Below, in pieces: positions 8,276 through 19,909 of a DNA stretch of 64,000 nt (positions within the stretch are counted from its first letter, which is position 1; each line of letters opens with the position of its first letter). Location: NCBI RefSeq assembly GCF_000382345.1, contig NZ_KB908098.1, forward strand, positions 31,946-95,945. Direction: 5' to 3'. Made by a program: the position numbers and the translations under genes. This DNA is from Massilia niastensis DSM 21313 (lineage in GTDB: Bacteria; Pseudomonadota; Gammaproteobacteria; Burkholderiales; Burkholderiaceae_D). The notes under the pieces are model-generated. The model worked only from the letters and a program-made list of their open reading frames with translations. It made no database searches and had not been told where the DNA came from.

Positions 8276-9235
8276 TTAATCCAGCTTGATATTTGCCTTC
8301 TTGATCACGTTTTGCCAGTAGTCAAGCTCCGTGTTCACCAGGCTGTTCAAGGCCGCCGGATTCAGGTAGCGCACTTCGACGCCTTGGGCGGCGGCCTGCT
8401 TCCTGGCTTCAGGCGTCTCCAGCGCTTGCTTCACACTCTCGCTAAGTTGCGTCACCAGGGCGGGTGGGGTGCCCGCCGGGGCAAACAGCCCGACCCAGGC
8501 TTCCAGCGTAAATTCAGGCAAGCCGGCTTCGGCCGTGGTGGGTACCGTCGGCATCATCGGATGATGGGTCTTGCCGGCAACCGCCAGTGCCTTCAGCTTG
8601 CCGGACTGGACGTGCTGCATCACCGATGGCGGCGTGGTGATGAATATCTGCACTTGTCCGGACAGCACGTCCGAAATCGCCTGGCCGGAACCTTTGTAGG
8701 GAACGTGCAGCATGTCGGTGCCAGTCTGCTGCTTGAACAATTCGGTCCCGATATGCGACAGCGAGCCATTGCCTTGGGAAGCGTAGGAGACCTTGCCGGG
8801 GTTCTTTTTCAGGTAGGCGATCAGTTCGCGCAGATTATTGACGGGCAGCGAAGGATGCACGGCGATGACGTTGGTGGCAGCGACAAGCAGCGCTACCGGC
8901 GTGAAATCCTTCGGCGCCCACGGCAGCTTCGTCATCAGAGCTGGGTTGGCTGTGTGATAAGCCGAATACGACACCAGCAGGGTAGCGCCGTCCGGTGCGG
9001 AGCGGGCAACCATCTGGTAAGCGATATTCCCGCTACCGCCAGGGCGGTTGTCGACCACGACTGTATGTTTGAGTATTTGTCCCAGCGGTTGGCCTATCAC
9101 GCGGGCGGCGGTGTCGACCACGCCACCGGGAGGATTGGGAACGATCAGGCTGATCGGCCTGGATGGCAGCGATTGGGCCAGTGCGACTGCGGAGGAGGTG
9201 AGCAGCAGCATGCTGCAGGCAAGTTTGCGGAACAT
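8276..9235 (-). CDS. Bug-family (tripartite tricarboxylate transporter) substrate-binding protein
   Basis: 319 residues with a clear signal peptide (hydrophobic 'LACSMLLLTSSAVALAQ', cleavage after about residue 21). The Bug/TctC features are 'ISLIVPNPPGGVVDTAAR', 'VVDNRPGGSGNIA', 'YKGSGQAISDVLSGQVQI' and 'PTTAEAGLPEF'. These periplasmic proteins bind small carboxylates and related acids for TctAB permeases or signalling. No TctA or TctB gene is nearby, so this is one of the many orphan Bug proteins of Burkholderiales. It is divergent from the leuCD pair and the CoA-transferase remnants, which suggests a shared role in uptake and catabolism of an organic acid. Confidence 0.9.
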   Translation of the reverse strand: MFRKLACSMLLLTSSAVALAQSLPSRPISLIVPNPPGGVVDTAARVIGQPLGQILKHTVVVDNRPGGSGNIAYQMVARSAPDGATLLVSYSAYHTANPALMTKLPWAPKDFTPVALLVAATNVIAVHPSLPVNNLRELIAYLKKNPGKVSYASQGNGSLSHIGTELFKQQTGTDMLHVPYKGSGQAISDVLSGQVQIFITTPPSVMQHVQSGKLKALAVAGKTHHPMMPTVPTTAEAGLPEFTLEAWVGLFAPAGTPPALVTQLSESVKQALETPEARKQAAAQGVEVRYLNPAALNSLVNTELDYWQNVIKKANIKLD

Positions 9236-9364
9236 CGTGAGTCTCCTGTGAATTTAGTTTTGAATTGGCGCCGCTCTCGACTGCGGGATTCCAGGTAAAG
9301 CACGGGTACAGGGCAAATTTACCGATTTATTGGCAGTTCGGTATTCGTATTATCGACCGTCCTG

Positions 9365-9400
9365 CCTTCGCATTTCACGAAGCCTTCGCATTCCACGAAG
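9365..9400. repeat. Two tandem 18-bp repeats in the divergent control region
   Basis: CCTTCGCATTTCACGAAG is followed at once by CCTTCGCATTCCACGAAG (17 of 18 identical). Each unit has inverted ends (CTTCG ... CGAAG). The repeats lie 130 bases upstream of the Bug-receptor start. They could be a pair of operator sites, possibly for the LysR regulator at 12020, but that is only inference. Confidence 0.5.
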
Positions 9401-9489
9401 CCCGAATTGCCGATTTAGAACTACCGCTCTCCCGCGCCTTGGGGTCACACTTGACAGCGGCATCCCCGCTTCGAGGTCGACCTTCGACA

Positions 9490-9780
9490 ATGACTCATCA
9501 GGTTCTGTCCGGCATCCGGATTCCGGAGTCAGGACAGTTGGTCGCCGGGCCGGTCGCCGCCACAAGCTTTGCCGGTTCTGGCGCGGAAGTGATCGAAGTA
9601 GAAACGCCGGGCGACGGCGACCCCTGGCTTCGGGAAAGACGGCGTCCCTTCGGGCCGCATCGATGCGGCCAAGGATGTCGCCGGGGATGGGCACTGTCGG
9701 GCGCGCGGCGTGATTGAAAACGTACAGGGCGTGGACGGGCTGGAAGTTTCAGCAGCAGGCTTTGCTCACCGGTCGAGCAA
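9490..9780 (+). pseudogene. Remnants of a type III (CaiB/BaiF) CoA-transferase gene
   Basis: From the ATG at 9490 the reading 'VLSGIRIPESGQLVAGPV ... [17 protein letters not shown]' closely follows the N-terminus of family III CoA-transferases (usual form: GIRVLELGQLIAGPFA...GAEVIKVEPPGGGDP). Another frame from about 9653 then reads '[20 protein letters not shown]' and '[15 protein letters not shown]', which resembles the C-terminal region of the same family. About 300 residues of the middle are missing and the two pieces are in different frames, so the gene is dead. The second piece runs in frame into leuC without a stop. The rest of the 588-base gap (9236-9823) holds only the tandem repeats and the leuC ribosome site. 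Confidence 0.7.
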
Positions 9781-9823
9781 TCAATTTACAAGCGTAAGTC
9801 ACGGGATGGAGGGACAGAAGAAC

Positions 9824-11227
9824 ATGGCACAAACTCTTTACGACAAGCTGTGGGCCCGGCATGCGGTGCATGTCGAGGAAGATGGCACCACGCTGCTGTA
9901 TGTCGATCGCCATCTGCTCAACGAGGTCATGAGCCCGCAGGCATTCGAAGGCTTGCGCATGCATGAGCGCAAGGTGTGGCGCATCGCCTCGAACCTTGCG
10001 GTAGCCGATCACAACATTCCGACCACCGCGCGCAGCGCCGGCATCGACGATCCGGTTTCGCGCCTGCAGGTCGAGACGCTGACGAAGAACTGTGGCGAAT
10101 TCGCCATTACTGAAATCAGCATGGCGGATAAGCGGCAGGGCATCGTGCACGTCATCGGGCCCGAGCAGGGCATCACCCTGCCGGGCTTGAGCGTGGTGTG
10201 CGGCGACAGCCATACCAGCACCCATGGCGCATTTGCTTGCCTGGCGTTCGGCATCGGCACCTCCGAAGTCGAGCATGTACTGGCGACGCAATGCCTGCTC
10301 GGCAAGAAATCGAAGAACATGCTGGTGAGCTTCGACGGCCAGCTGCCTGCGGGCGTCACGGCCAAGGACATGGCGCTGGCCATGATCGGCAAGATCGGTA
10401 CCGCCGGAGCGACGGGCTACGCGATCGAGTATGCCGGAGAGGCGGTCAGCGCCTTGTCGATGGAAGGCCGCATGACCTTGTGCAACCTGACGGTGGAAGC
10501 CGGCGCCCGCTGCGGCATGATTGCCGTGGACGATAAAACGATCGGCTACCTGCAAGGCCGGCCGCAAGCGCCGCGCGGAGAACAATGGGAACGGGCGGTG
10601 GCGTACTGGCGCACCCTCAAGAGCGACGTGGACGCGGTGTTTGACCAGCTTGTGACGATCGACGTGACCCAGATCAAGCCCCAGGTCACGTGGGGAACTT
10701 CCCCTGAGATGGTGACCACAGTCGACGGCATGGTGCCCGATCCGGCGCAAGAGCCGGACCCGGTCAAGCGCGCCGGCATCGAGCATGCGCTGGCCTACAT
10801 GGGGCTGGCGCCCCGTACGCCGATTACCGATATCCATGTCGACGTCGTATTCATCGGCTCCTGCACCAACTCGCGCATCGAAGACTTGCGCGCCGCCGCT
10901 GCCATCGTGCGCGGCAGGCAGGTGGCGCACAACGTGCAGCTGGCCATGGTGGTGCCGGGCTCCGGGCTGGTCAAGCAGCAGGCCGAGGCCGAAGGACTGG
11001 ATGCCATCTTCAAGGAGGCGGGGTTTGAATGGCGCGAGCCGGGCTGCTCGATGTGCCTGGGTATGAATGCCGACCAGCTGCAGCCGGGGCAACGCTCTGC
11101 CTCGACCTCGAACCGCAACTTCGAGGGAAGGCAGGGCGCCGGCGGGCGTACCCATCTGGTCAGCCCGGAAATGGCCGCCGCCGCCGCCGTCATGGGACAC
11201 TTTGTCGATATAAGGGATTGGCATTAA
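9824..11227 (+). CDS. leuC: 3-isopropylmalate dehydratase-type large subunit (LeuC paralogue)
   Basis: 467 residues of the aconitase superfamily, LeuC type. '[13 protein letters not shown]', '[15 protein letters not shown]' and '[14 protein letters not shown]' are present, as are the three Fe-S cysteines in '[12 protein letters not shown]' and '[10 protein letters not shown]'. The ATG at 9824 follows GGAGGG. The frame is open upstream to 9710 but that part is CoA-transferase remnant. The TAA overlaps the ATG of leuD. No leuA or leuB is next to it, and its neighbours are a LysR gene, a Bug receptor and a dead CoA-transferase. It may therefore serve as a hydro-lyase for another 2- or 3-hydroxyacid (for example a citramalate-type substrate) rather than for leucine synthesis; this is inference. 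Confidence 0.9.
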   Translation: MAQTLYDKLWARHAVHVEEDGTTLLYVDRHLLNEVMSPQAFEGLRMHERKVWRIASNLAVADHNIPTTARSAGIDDPVSRLQVETLTKNCGEFAITEISMADKRQGIVHVIGPEQGITLPGLSVVCGDSHTSTHGAFACLAFGIGTSEVEHVLATQCLLGKKSKNMLVSFDGQLPAGVTAKDMALAMIGKIGTAGATGYAIEYAGEAVSALSMEGRMTLCNLTVEAGARCGMIAVDDKTIGYLQGRPQAPRGEQWERAVAYWRTLKSDVDAVFDQLVTIDVTQIKPQVTWGTSPEMVTTVDGMVPDPAQEPDPVKRAGIEHALAYMGLAPRTPITDIHVDVVFIGSCTNSRIEDLRAAAAIVRGRQVAHNVQLAMVVPGSGLVKQQAEAEGLDAIFKEAGFEWREPGCSMCLGMNADQLQPGQRSASTSNRNFEGRQGAGGRTHLVSPEMAAAAAVMGHFVDIRDWH

Positions 11228-11865
11228 TGGAAACGTTCACCATACATGAAGGGCTGGTCGTGCCGCTGGACCGCGGCAATGTCGATACCGATGCCATCGT
11301 TCCGAAGCAGTTTTTGAAATCCATACGGCGTTCCGGTTTTGGTGTGAATCTGTTCGATGCCTGGCGCTACCTGGACATCGGCGAGCCGGACCAGGATTGC
11401 AGCAAGCGGCCGCTGAACCCGGATTTTGTGCTGAACCAGCCGCGCTATCAGGGCGCGAGCATCATGCTCGCCCGTGAGAATTTCGGCTGCGGAAGTTCGC
11501 GTGAGCATGCCCCCTGGGCCCTGGCTGACTACGGCTTCCGCGTCATCATCGCGCCTTCCTTTGCTGAAATTTTCTATAACAATTGCTTCAAGAATGGCTT
11601 GCTGCCGATTGTTCTTGCGGAACAGGAAGTCGACGACTTGTTCAAGGCTTGCGAGAGTACGCCCGGTTTCCGGTTGACCGTCGACCTGCCGGCACAAATT
11701 GTCGCCTGGCCAGGCAAGCAGCGGGTAAGCTCGTTCGAGGTGGATCCTTCGCGCAAGCACCGCCTGCTTCATGGCTTGGACGACATTGCGCTGACAATCA
11801 GCCATTCCGACAAGATCAAGGCATATGAAGCATGGCGAAAGCAGGAGGAAGACTGGGTATTCTGA
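11227..11865 (+). CDS. leuD: 3-isopropylmalate dehydratase-type small subunit (LeuD paralogue)
   Basis: 212 residues, the normal LeuD length. '[20 protein letters not shown]' at the start, '[20 protein letters not shown]', and the substrate-loop region '[16 protein letters not shown]' are all intact. The start codon overlaps the leuC stop (TAATG), so the two subunits are translationally coupled. It forms the heterodimeric dehydratase with the preceding large subunit. The true substrate is uncertain for the reasons given under leuC. Confidence 0.9.
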   Translation: METFTIHEGLVVPLDRGNVDTDAIVPKQFLKSIRRSGFGVNLFDAWRYLDIGEPDQDCSKRPLNPDFVLNQPRYQGASIMLARENFGCGSSREHAPWALADYGFRVIIAPSFAEIFYNNCFKNGLLPIVLAEQEVDDLFKACESTPGFRLTVDLPAQIVAWPGKQRVSSFEVDPSRKHRLLHGLDDIALTISHSDKIKAYEAWRKQEEDWVF

Positions 11866-12019
11866 GGTTCGGCGGATCGCTCCGCAAGGCTGTGGGGGCT
11901 GGCGGCGCGTTCCGCCGTCGCCGCCTCGACTGGCCTTTGCGCGCACCCGCGGACAAGAGCCCCGTGCGCGTGTGGCAAAATGAACGCTTGCCGACATCGG
12001 TGCATCAAGGAGAGCGCTT

Positions 12020-12946
12020 GTGAACTATGCGCGGTTCGATCTGGTCACGCTCAACCTGTTCATTGAAGTTGCGCGCACCGGCAGCATTACACGCGGCGCG
12101 CAGCAGTCCAATCTTGCCATGGCTGCCGCGAGCAAGCGCATCTCGGACCTGGAAACCCACCTGGGAGCCAGGCTGCTTTACCGCCACGCCAATGGCGTCA
12201 CCCTGACGGATGCCGGCCATACCTGTTTCCAGCATGCGCTCGGCATTCTCCAGGATGTCGACAAGATGTCGGGCGCGCTGTCCGATTTCGCTGCAGGCAG
12301 CCGGGGGCAGGTACGCATCTGGGCGAATACGTCCGCCATCACCCAGTTCCTTCCCGACGACTTGACCCGTTTCCGGCGCGAGCACCCTGGTATCCGGATC
12401 AGCCTGGAAGAGCGCAACAGCGGCGACGTGGTGGCCGCGGTGCGTGAAAACCGTGCCGATATCGGCCTCTTTGCCGACCGCACCGCGGTTGGCGACGTGG
12501 AAGTGTTCGATTACCGCAAGGACCAACTGGTACTGATTGTTTCCCAGGACCATCCGCTGGCCACGCATGCAAGCGTGGCGCTTGCCGATGCCTTGGACTA
12601 TGAATTTGTCAGCCTGTCGGAAGCGACTTCGCTTGCCGAGCGGCTGCGCGCGGAATGCAGCCGGCTTGAGAAGCCACTGAAGCTGAGCATCCAGGTGCGC
12701 AGCTTCGACGCGGTCTGCCGGATGGTGATGGTCGGCCTGGGCATCGGCGTCCTGCCGTATCTGGCAGCCGAACCGCATGTGCGCTCGATGGGCCTGAAAC
12801 TGATTACGCTGACCGACGACTGGGCGGAGCGCACCCTGCTGCTGGCGCTGCGCAGCACCTTGGCGCCGCCAATGCCGGTCAGGCTGCTGGCCAGCAGCCT
12901 CAGCGCCGATGCGGCGAGGGCGATCAAGCTGTCGAACAGCGTGTAG
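12020..12946 (+). CDS. LysR-family transcriptional regulator
   Basis: 308 residues. The N-terminal winged helix-turn-helix 'FIEVARTGSITRGAQQSNLAMAAASKRISDLE' (about 13-45) and the periplasmic-binding-like effector domain from about 90 are typical of LysR proteins. The start is a GTG at 12020 with AAGGAGAG in front. It lies 154 bases after leuD on the same strand, which fits a regulator of the leuCD/Bug region. The effector is unknown. Confidence 0.9.
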   Translation: MNYARFDLVTLNLFIEVARTGSITRGAQQSNLAMAAASKRISDLETHLGARLLYRHANGVTLTDAGHTCFQHALGILQDVDKMSGALSDFAAGSRGQVRIWANTSAITQFLPDDLTRFRREHPGIRISLEERNSGDVVAAVRENRADIGLFADRTAVGDVEVFDYRKDQLVLIVSQDHPLATHASVALADALDYEFVSLSEATSLAERLRAECSRLEKPLKLSIQVRSFDAVCRMVMVGLGIGVLPYLAAEPHVRSMGLKLITLTDDWAERTLLLALRSTLAPPMPVRLLASSLSADAARAIKLSNSV

Positions 12947-13114
12947 ACGAAACCTGATGTTCGCTGCCCTCATCGTTCGCAACATGACTTCGTACGGCGC
13001 CAGCCGCCTGGGCTGGCCTGGTCAGGCAGGGGCAAGGGTGACGGAATGAAGTGGCCAACGGGGCCGAGCCTGATCGGCCTTTCCCTATGGGTCTAGCATA
13101 GAAAAGAAACCGCC

Positions 13115-13759
13115 ATGAAGCTGTATACCTATTTTCGCAGCTCTGCTGCATATCGCGTCCGCATTGCGCTGAACTTGAAGGGGATACAAGCCGAGCTGTT
13201 GCCTGTGGACCTGTTGAAGGACGGCGGGGAACAGTTCGGCGCCGCATACGACGCGCTCAACCCGTCTCACCTCGTACCCATGCTGGAGGACGATGGGATG
13301 CTGTCCACGCAATCGCTGGCCATCATCGAATATCTCGACGAGACCTGTCCAGGCAATCCACTACTGCCGCGCACCCCACGGGAACGGGCCCGCGTTCGCG
13401 CGCTTTCCCAGGTCATCGCCTGTGATATCCACCCGCTCAACAACCTGCGCGTACTGAAGTACCTGAAAAGGAAGCTGAACGCCTCGCCCGAACAGCGGGA
13501 TGAATGGTACCGCCACTGGATATCGCTGGGACTGGAAGCGCTGGAACGCCAGTTGGTGCGCGATCCCGAGACTGGCCTGTTCTGTCATGGCGATACCCCG
13601 ACCATGGCTGACTGCTGCCTTGTTCCGCAACTGTACAACGCACGCAAATTCGACTGCGACCTGACGCCCTATGCAAGCCTGGTCGCCATTGCCGAACGCT
13701 GCGAGGCGCTGCCGGCGTTCCGCAATGCGCGGCCAGAGGAGCAGCAGGACGCTCGCTGA
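13115..13759 (+). CDS. maiA: Maleylacetoacetate isomerase (zeta-class GST)
   Basis: 214 residues with the zeta-class signature 'SSAAYRVRIALNLKG' near residue 9. The N-terminal thioredoxin-like domain has 'SHLVPMLEDD' and 'STQSLAIIEYLDE', and the helical C-terminal domain has 'ALSQVIACDIHPLNNLRVLKYL', which is characteristic of maleylacetoacetate isomerases. The enzyme uses glutathione to convert maleylacetoacetate to fumarylacetoacetate in tyrosine/homogentisate breakdown. The partner genes hmgA and fahA are not adjacent. The ATG at 13115 follows a weak AAAAGAAA-type site. Confidence 0.85.
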   Translation: MKLYTYFRSSAAYRVRIALNLKGIQAELLPVDLLKDGGEQFGAAYDALNPSHLVPMLEDDGMLSTQSLAIIEYLDETCPGNPLLPRTPRERARVRALSQVIACDIHPLNNLRVLKYLKRKLNASPEQRDEWYRHWISLGLEALERQLVRDPETGLFCHGDTPTMADCCLVPQLYNARKFDCDLTPYASLVAIAERCEALPAFRNARPEEQQDAR

Positions 13760-13841
13760 ACGTCCCCATAGGCAAGAGCAAGCGACAGGAAGCGGTTGTA
13801 CGAAGAGAGGCATGGCTTGCCGGCGCATGCCCCGGGCCATC

Positions 13842-14039
13842 TCAGGCCAGCGCTTCCCTGGCAGCTTCCTCGGGCGTGAGCGAGGCATAGAATTGGTCGG
13901 TAAACCAATCGATTTCCTCTTCGATATGATCCTGCGCCTGCTCGACGGTGGCGCCGCCGGCGACCAGGAATCCCTCCACTTCGATGCACCATTGAATGAA
14001 CGCCAGGGTTTCTTCGTCGAGTTCTTCTTTCTTTGCCAT
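13842..14039 (-). CDS. Small acidic hypothetical protein, 65 aa
   Basis: Begins MAKKEELDEETLAFIQWCIE and ends in 'SLTPEEAAREALA'. It is strongly acidic and almost wholly helical by pattern, with the mid-part 'ATVEQAQDHIEEEIDWF'. AAAGGA precedes the ATG at 14039 at a proper distance. The longer open frame upstream is antisense to the next gene and not used. I do not recognise the family; such small acidic proteins are common in Oxalobacteraceae. Confidence 0.65.
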   Translation of the reverse strand: MAKKEELDEETLAFIQWCIEVEGFLVAGGATVEQAQDHIEEEIDWFTDQFYASLTPEEAAREALA

Positions 14040-14315
14040 GTCATTTTCCTTTACTGTTGAATTATCGGCGAACCGGCGCGATCGGCGCTGTGGTGATTTT
14101 ACCGTAGCGGCCCGGTCGCCCGACTTCGGGCGGCCGCCGGCCATGTCCGGCGCACGGCGATCGTTGTCGAAGGCTGGTCCCGGGCTTGCCGGACAAGGGC
14201 CGGCGAACCCACTGTCGCGCAGCCGGCACGGCGCCTTCATTTTGCTGTTACTCAGCAATGTCTGATGGCATACTCCGATGATTGTCTGTTCAATCACATT
14301 CGCCCTCGGAACTCC

Positions 14316-15076
14316 ATGCAGCGCTTCGTCTTTCTCGTGCTTTCCGTCTGGTGCGCCCTGGCCCGGGCCGCCGGGCCGGGCAGCGTCACCCTGTGCTTCG
14401 AGCGCCAGGCCGTGGCGCCCTGGCGCACGCTGGACGGCGGCGGCCTGAATTTCGACCTGCTGAACGAGGTCGCGCGCCGCACCGGCGTCAGTTTCGACTA
14501 CCAGAGCATGCCGTGGAAGCGCTGCCTGGAGCAGCTCAAGACCAACCAGGTCAGCGGCGCCTTCGCGGTCAGCTTCAACCAGGAGCGCATGGCGCTGGGC
14601 GCCTTCCCGGGCGGCCAGCAGGCCGACCGCTCCAGGCGCATGCACGTCGACAGCTACATGCTGGTGCGCCGCCGCGGCAGCCGGCTCGAGTGGGACGGCA
14701 AGCAGTTCAAGCACCTGCACGGCCGCATCGGCGTCCAGCTGGGCTACTCGGTGGGCGACTTCCTGCGCGCGCGCCAGGTGCCGGTGGACGAGGGCAGCCA
14801 GCGCTCCGATGAACTGGCGCAGAAGCTGATCGCGGGCCGGGTGTCGGGCGCCGCGCTCGGCGGCGGCGACGCCGCGCGCATGATGCGCGGCCCGCTCGGC
14901 GCCTTCCTCGAAGTGGCGCCGCTGCCGCTGGTGGAAAAGGATTATTACCTGGTGCTGTCGCACGCCTTCGTGGCCAGCCAGCCGCAGCTCGCGGCGCGCC
15001 TGTGGGACACGATCGCGCAGGTGCGCACCAGCCCGGCCTACCGCAAGCGCGAACAGGCCGCCGCCGCGGGAGGCCG

Positions 15077-15080
<4 letters not shown>
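14316..15080 (+). CDS. Periplasmic solute-binding protein, family 3 type
   Basis: 254 residues. A signal peptide ('[20 protein letters not shown]') leads into the family-3 binding fold with '[20 protein letters not shown]', '[19 protein letters not shown]' and '[17 protein letters not shown]'. The ATG at 14316 is chosen because the signal peptide starts there; the frame is open to 14265. Its stop overlaps the GTG of a large hybrid kinase (GTGA), so the binding protein probably delivers a ligand signal to that kinase rather than feeding an ABC permease, none of which is nearby. Confidence 0.82.
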
Positions 15081-18139
<3,059 letters not shown>

Positions 18140-18260
18140 GCGCGGCCGGCAGGGACCGGGCGGCCATCTGATCGTCGACGACGCCTGAATCGTGCGCGCC
18201 TACCGTTCGGCGGGCAAATCGTTTATATTGTTCGCCCTTTGAACGTTGGAGTCACACATC

Positions 18261-18779
18261 ATGCCAAGGAAAACGGCGACCGGCAGCGCGGCGCCGGCGA
18301 CCAGCGCGCGCGCGAACGGCCCCGCAGCCACGGCGCCCAGGGCCGCCCCCGCACGCGCCGCCGCGGCCAAGCCCGCGGCCAAGCCCGCAGCCAAGCCCGC
18401 AGCCAAGGCCGCGCCGGCGAAGAGCGCCGCGCCGGCCCGCGCCAAGCCCCTCAGGACCGCCGTGAAGGCGGCCGCGAAGGCCATCGCCGCACCGCCCGCG
18501 AAGAAGACCGCGCAGAAGGCGCCGGCGCGCGCCGGGCGCGAGGGCGCCGAGGAGGCGCGCCCCTTGCTGGTGCGCGACAGCTTCACCATGCCGGAACACG
18601 AGTACGCGGTGCTGGCCGACGTCAAGCAGGCCTGCCTGCGCGCGGGCATCGATGTCAAGAAGAGCGAATTGCTGCGCATCGGCGTGGCCCTGCTGGGCCA
18701 GCTGGATCTTCCCACCCTGAAGAGCGTGCTGGCGGCGCTCCCCCAGCTCAAGACCGGGAGACCGCCCGCCCAGGGCTAA
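18261..18779 (+). CDS. Histone H1-like Ala/Lys/Pro-rich protein with conserved C-terminal domain
   Basis: 172 residues. Residues 1-95 are nearly all Ala, Lys, Pro and Arg with repeated AAKP units; the DNA there (about 18360-18410) is a 12-bp tandem repeat. This resembles bacterial H1-like DNA-binding tails. The C-terminal ~70 residues are ordered: 'DSFTMPEHEYAVLADVKQACL', then 'VKKSELLRIGVALL', a short helix pair that may be a ribbon-helix-helix-like or protein-interaction module. GGAG lies 10 bases before the ATG at 18261. The gene converges on the small HTH gene with a 4-base overlap of the coding ends. It is probably a nucleoid-associated protein, but no function is shown. Confidence 0.75.
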   Translation: MPRKTATGSAAPATSARANGPAATAPRAAPARAAAAKPAAKPAAKPAAKAAPAKSAAPARAKPLRTAVKAAAKAIAAPPAKKTAQKAPARAGREGAEEARPLLVRDSFTMPEHEYAVLADVKQACLRAGIDVKKSELLRIGVALLGQLDLPTLKSVLAALPQLKTGRPPAQG

Positions 18780-19066
18780 TGGATCGAGGAGGCGCTGGTC
18801 AGTTCCTTCAGCTCGCGGATCGGGATGTTCGACTTCTCGTGCATGCGCAGGAGGATGGTCGCGCCCACATTGAGCTTGCGGTGGCGGATCTTGCTGATGA
18901 TCGGCGGCTGCACCTCGAGTACGCGGCACAGCTCGGCGTCATTCTTCAGCTGCAGGCGCTCGATGAGGGTATCGAGCAGCTTGTTCGGCACAAAACTCGA
19001 CGGCTCCAGGGCGCGGGCCCGGTGCATCGCTTCGAGCATTTCCTGTTTTTTCTGTCTTACACTCAT
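18776..19066 (-). CDS. Small helix-turn-helix (XRE-like) protein, 96 aa
   Basis: The central part 'AELCRVLEVQPPIISKIRHRKLNVGATILLRM' has the spacing of a Cro/XRE helix-turn-helix. 'LLDTLIERLQLKNDAEL' precedes it and 'SNIPIRELKEL' ends the fold. GGAGAG precedes the ATG at 19066. Proteins of this type are widespread single-copy genes in Burkholderiales and are not clearly phage genes. The DNA target is unknown. The 178 bases between this start and the next gene show nothing recognisable. Confidence 0.75.
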   Translation of the reverse strand: MSVRQKKQEMLEAMHRARALEPSSFVPNKLLDTLIERLQLKNDAELCRVLEVQPPIISKIRHRKLNVGATILLRMHEKSNIPIRELKELTSASSIH

Positions 19067-19244
19067 GTTGGGCTCTCCAAGATGAAAACATGGGTTTGAG
19101 GACAGATCGACTGTTTTGGAAAGGTGCCCAGCCTGTTGTGTTCGCTAATACGGCGGCTGGTCGTTGTGATAGTACTACGATTGCGTCACGCACGATTACA
19201 CGATTTAACTAAAGTTGCCTTATTGTCGCGTTTCTTCCTGGAAT

Positions 19245-19889
19245 TTACGCGAATTTCAATCCGGAACTTGTCAGCAGCAGCACCTGGTCGGCCATGTCGG
19301 CCGCAGCATGCGAGTGGGTCACCATGATGGCGCCGGCGCCGTGGGCGCGGGTTTCGCTGCGCAGCAGCCTGAGGATGCCACCGGCGGTGTCGGGGTCGAG
19401 GTTCCCGGTCGGTTCGTCGGCCAGCAGCAGGGCGGGGCGGTGCACCAGCGCGCGCGCGATCGCCACCCGCTGCATCTCGCCGCCCGACAGCTGGCGCGGG
19501 AAGTCGTTGCCGCGCCCGCCGAGGCCCACCGCTTCCAGCATGGCGTCGGCGCGCGCATCCGGTTCGTGGTTCAGCAGCAGGGGCAGCGCCACGTTCTGGC
19601 GCAGGGTCAGGTGCGGCAGCACGTGGAAGGCCTGGAAGATGAAGCCCATGCGGGTGCGGCGCAGGCGCGTGGCGGCGTCGTCGTCGAGGGCCGACATCGG
19701 GGTGCCGTCGACGATCACCCGCCCGGAGTCCGGCGTGTCGAGGCCGGCGATCAGGTTCAGCAGGGTCGACTTGCCGACCCCGGACTCGCCCATGATGGCG
19801 ACGAATTCGCCGGCCCGGAACGCATGCGACAGGCCGTCCAGCACGGTGCGTCCGCCGTAGGATTTGGTGAGCCGGTCGAGTTCGAGCAT
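19245..19889 (-). CDS. ABC transporter ATPase, LolD/MacB type
   Basis: 214 residues. Walker A 'GESGVGKSTLL' near 35, 'FIFQAFHVLPHLT' (Q-loop), signature 'LSGGEMQRVAIARAL', and Walker B 'LLLADEPTGNLD' with the TGNLD form typical of LolD/MacB/FtsE-like ATPases. It lies 20 bases after the end of the second PhnE-type permease gene and is probably in the same operon. Its usual membrane partner (a FtsX-like permease) is absent. The operon therefore holds two different ATPases. Whether this one works with the transporter or with a distant partner is unknown. Confidence 0.85.
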   Translation of the reverse strand: MLELDRLTKSYGGRTVLDGLSHAFRAGEFVAIMGESGVGKSTLLNLIAGLDTPDSGRVIVDGTPMSALDDDAATRLRRTRMGFIFQAFHVLPHLTLRQNVALPLLLNHEPDARADAMLEAVGLGGRGNDFPRQLSGGEMQRVAIARALVHRPALLLADEPTGNLDPDTAGGILRLLRSETRAHGAGAIMVTHSHAAADMADQVLLLTSSGLKFA

Positions 19890-19909
19890 GGGTCGTATGG
19901 GTCAGCGGA

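Noticed and set aside
9265..9717. Open frame of 150 codons as an intact gene
   Set aside because: Only its second half resembles the CoA-transferase N-terminus; the first half has no coding character and no ribosome site. Treated as a remnant.
18350..18420. 12-bp tandem repeats as a CRISPR-like array
   Set aside because: They are in-frame codons for Ala-Ala-Lys-Pro units, without spacers or cas genes.
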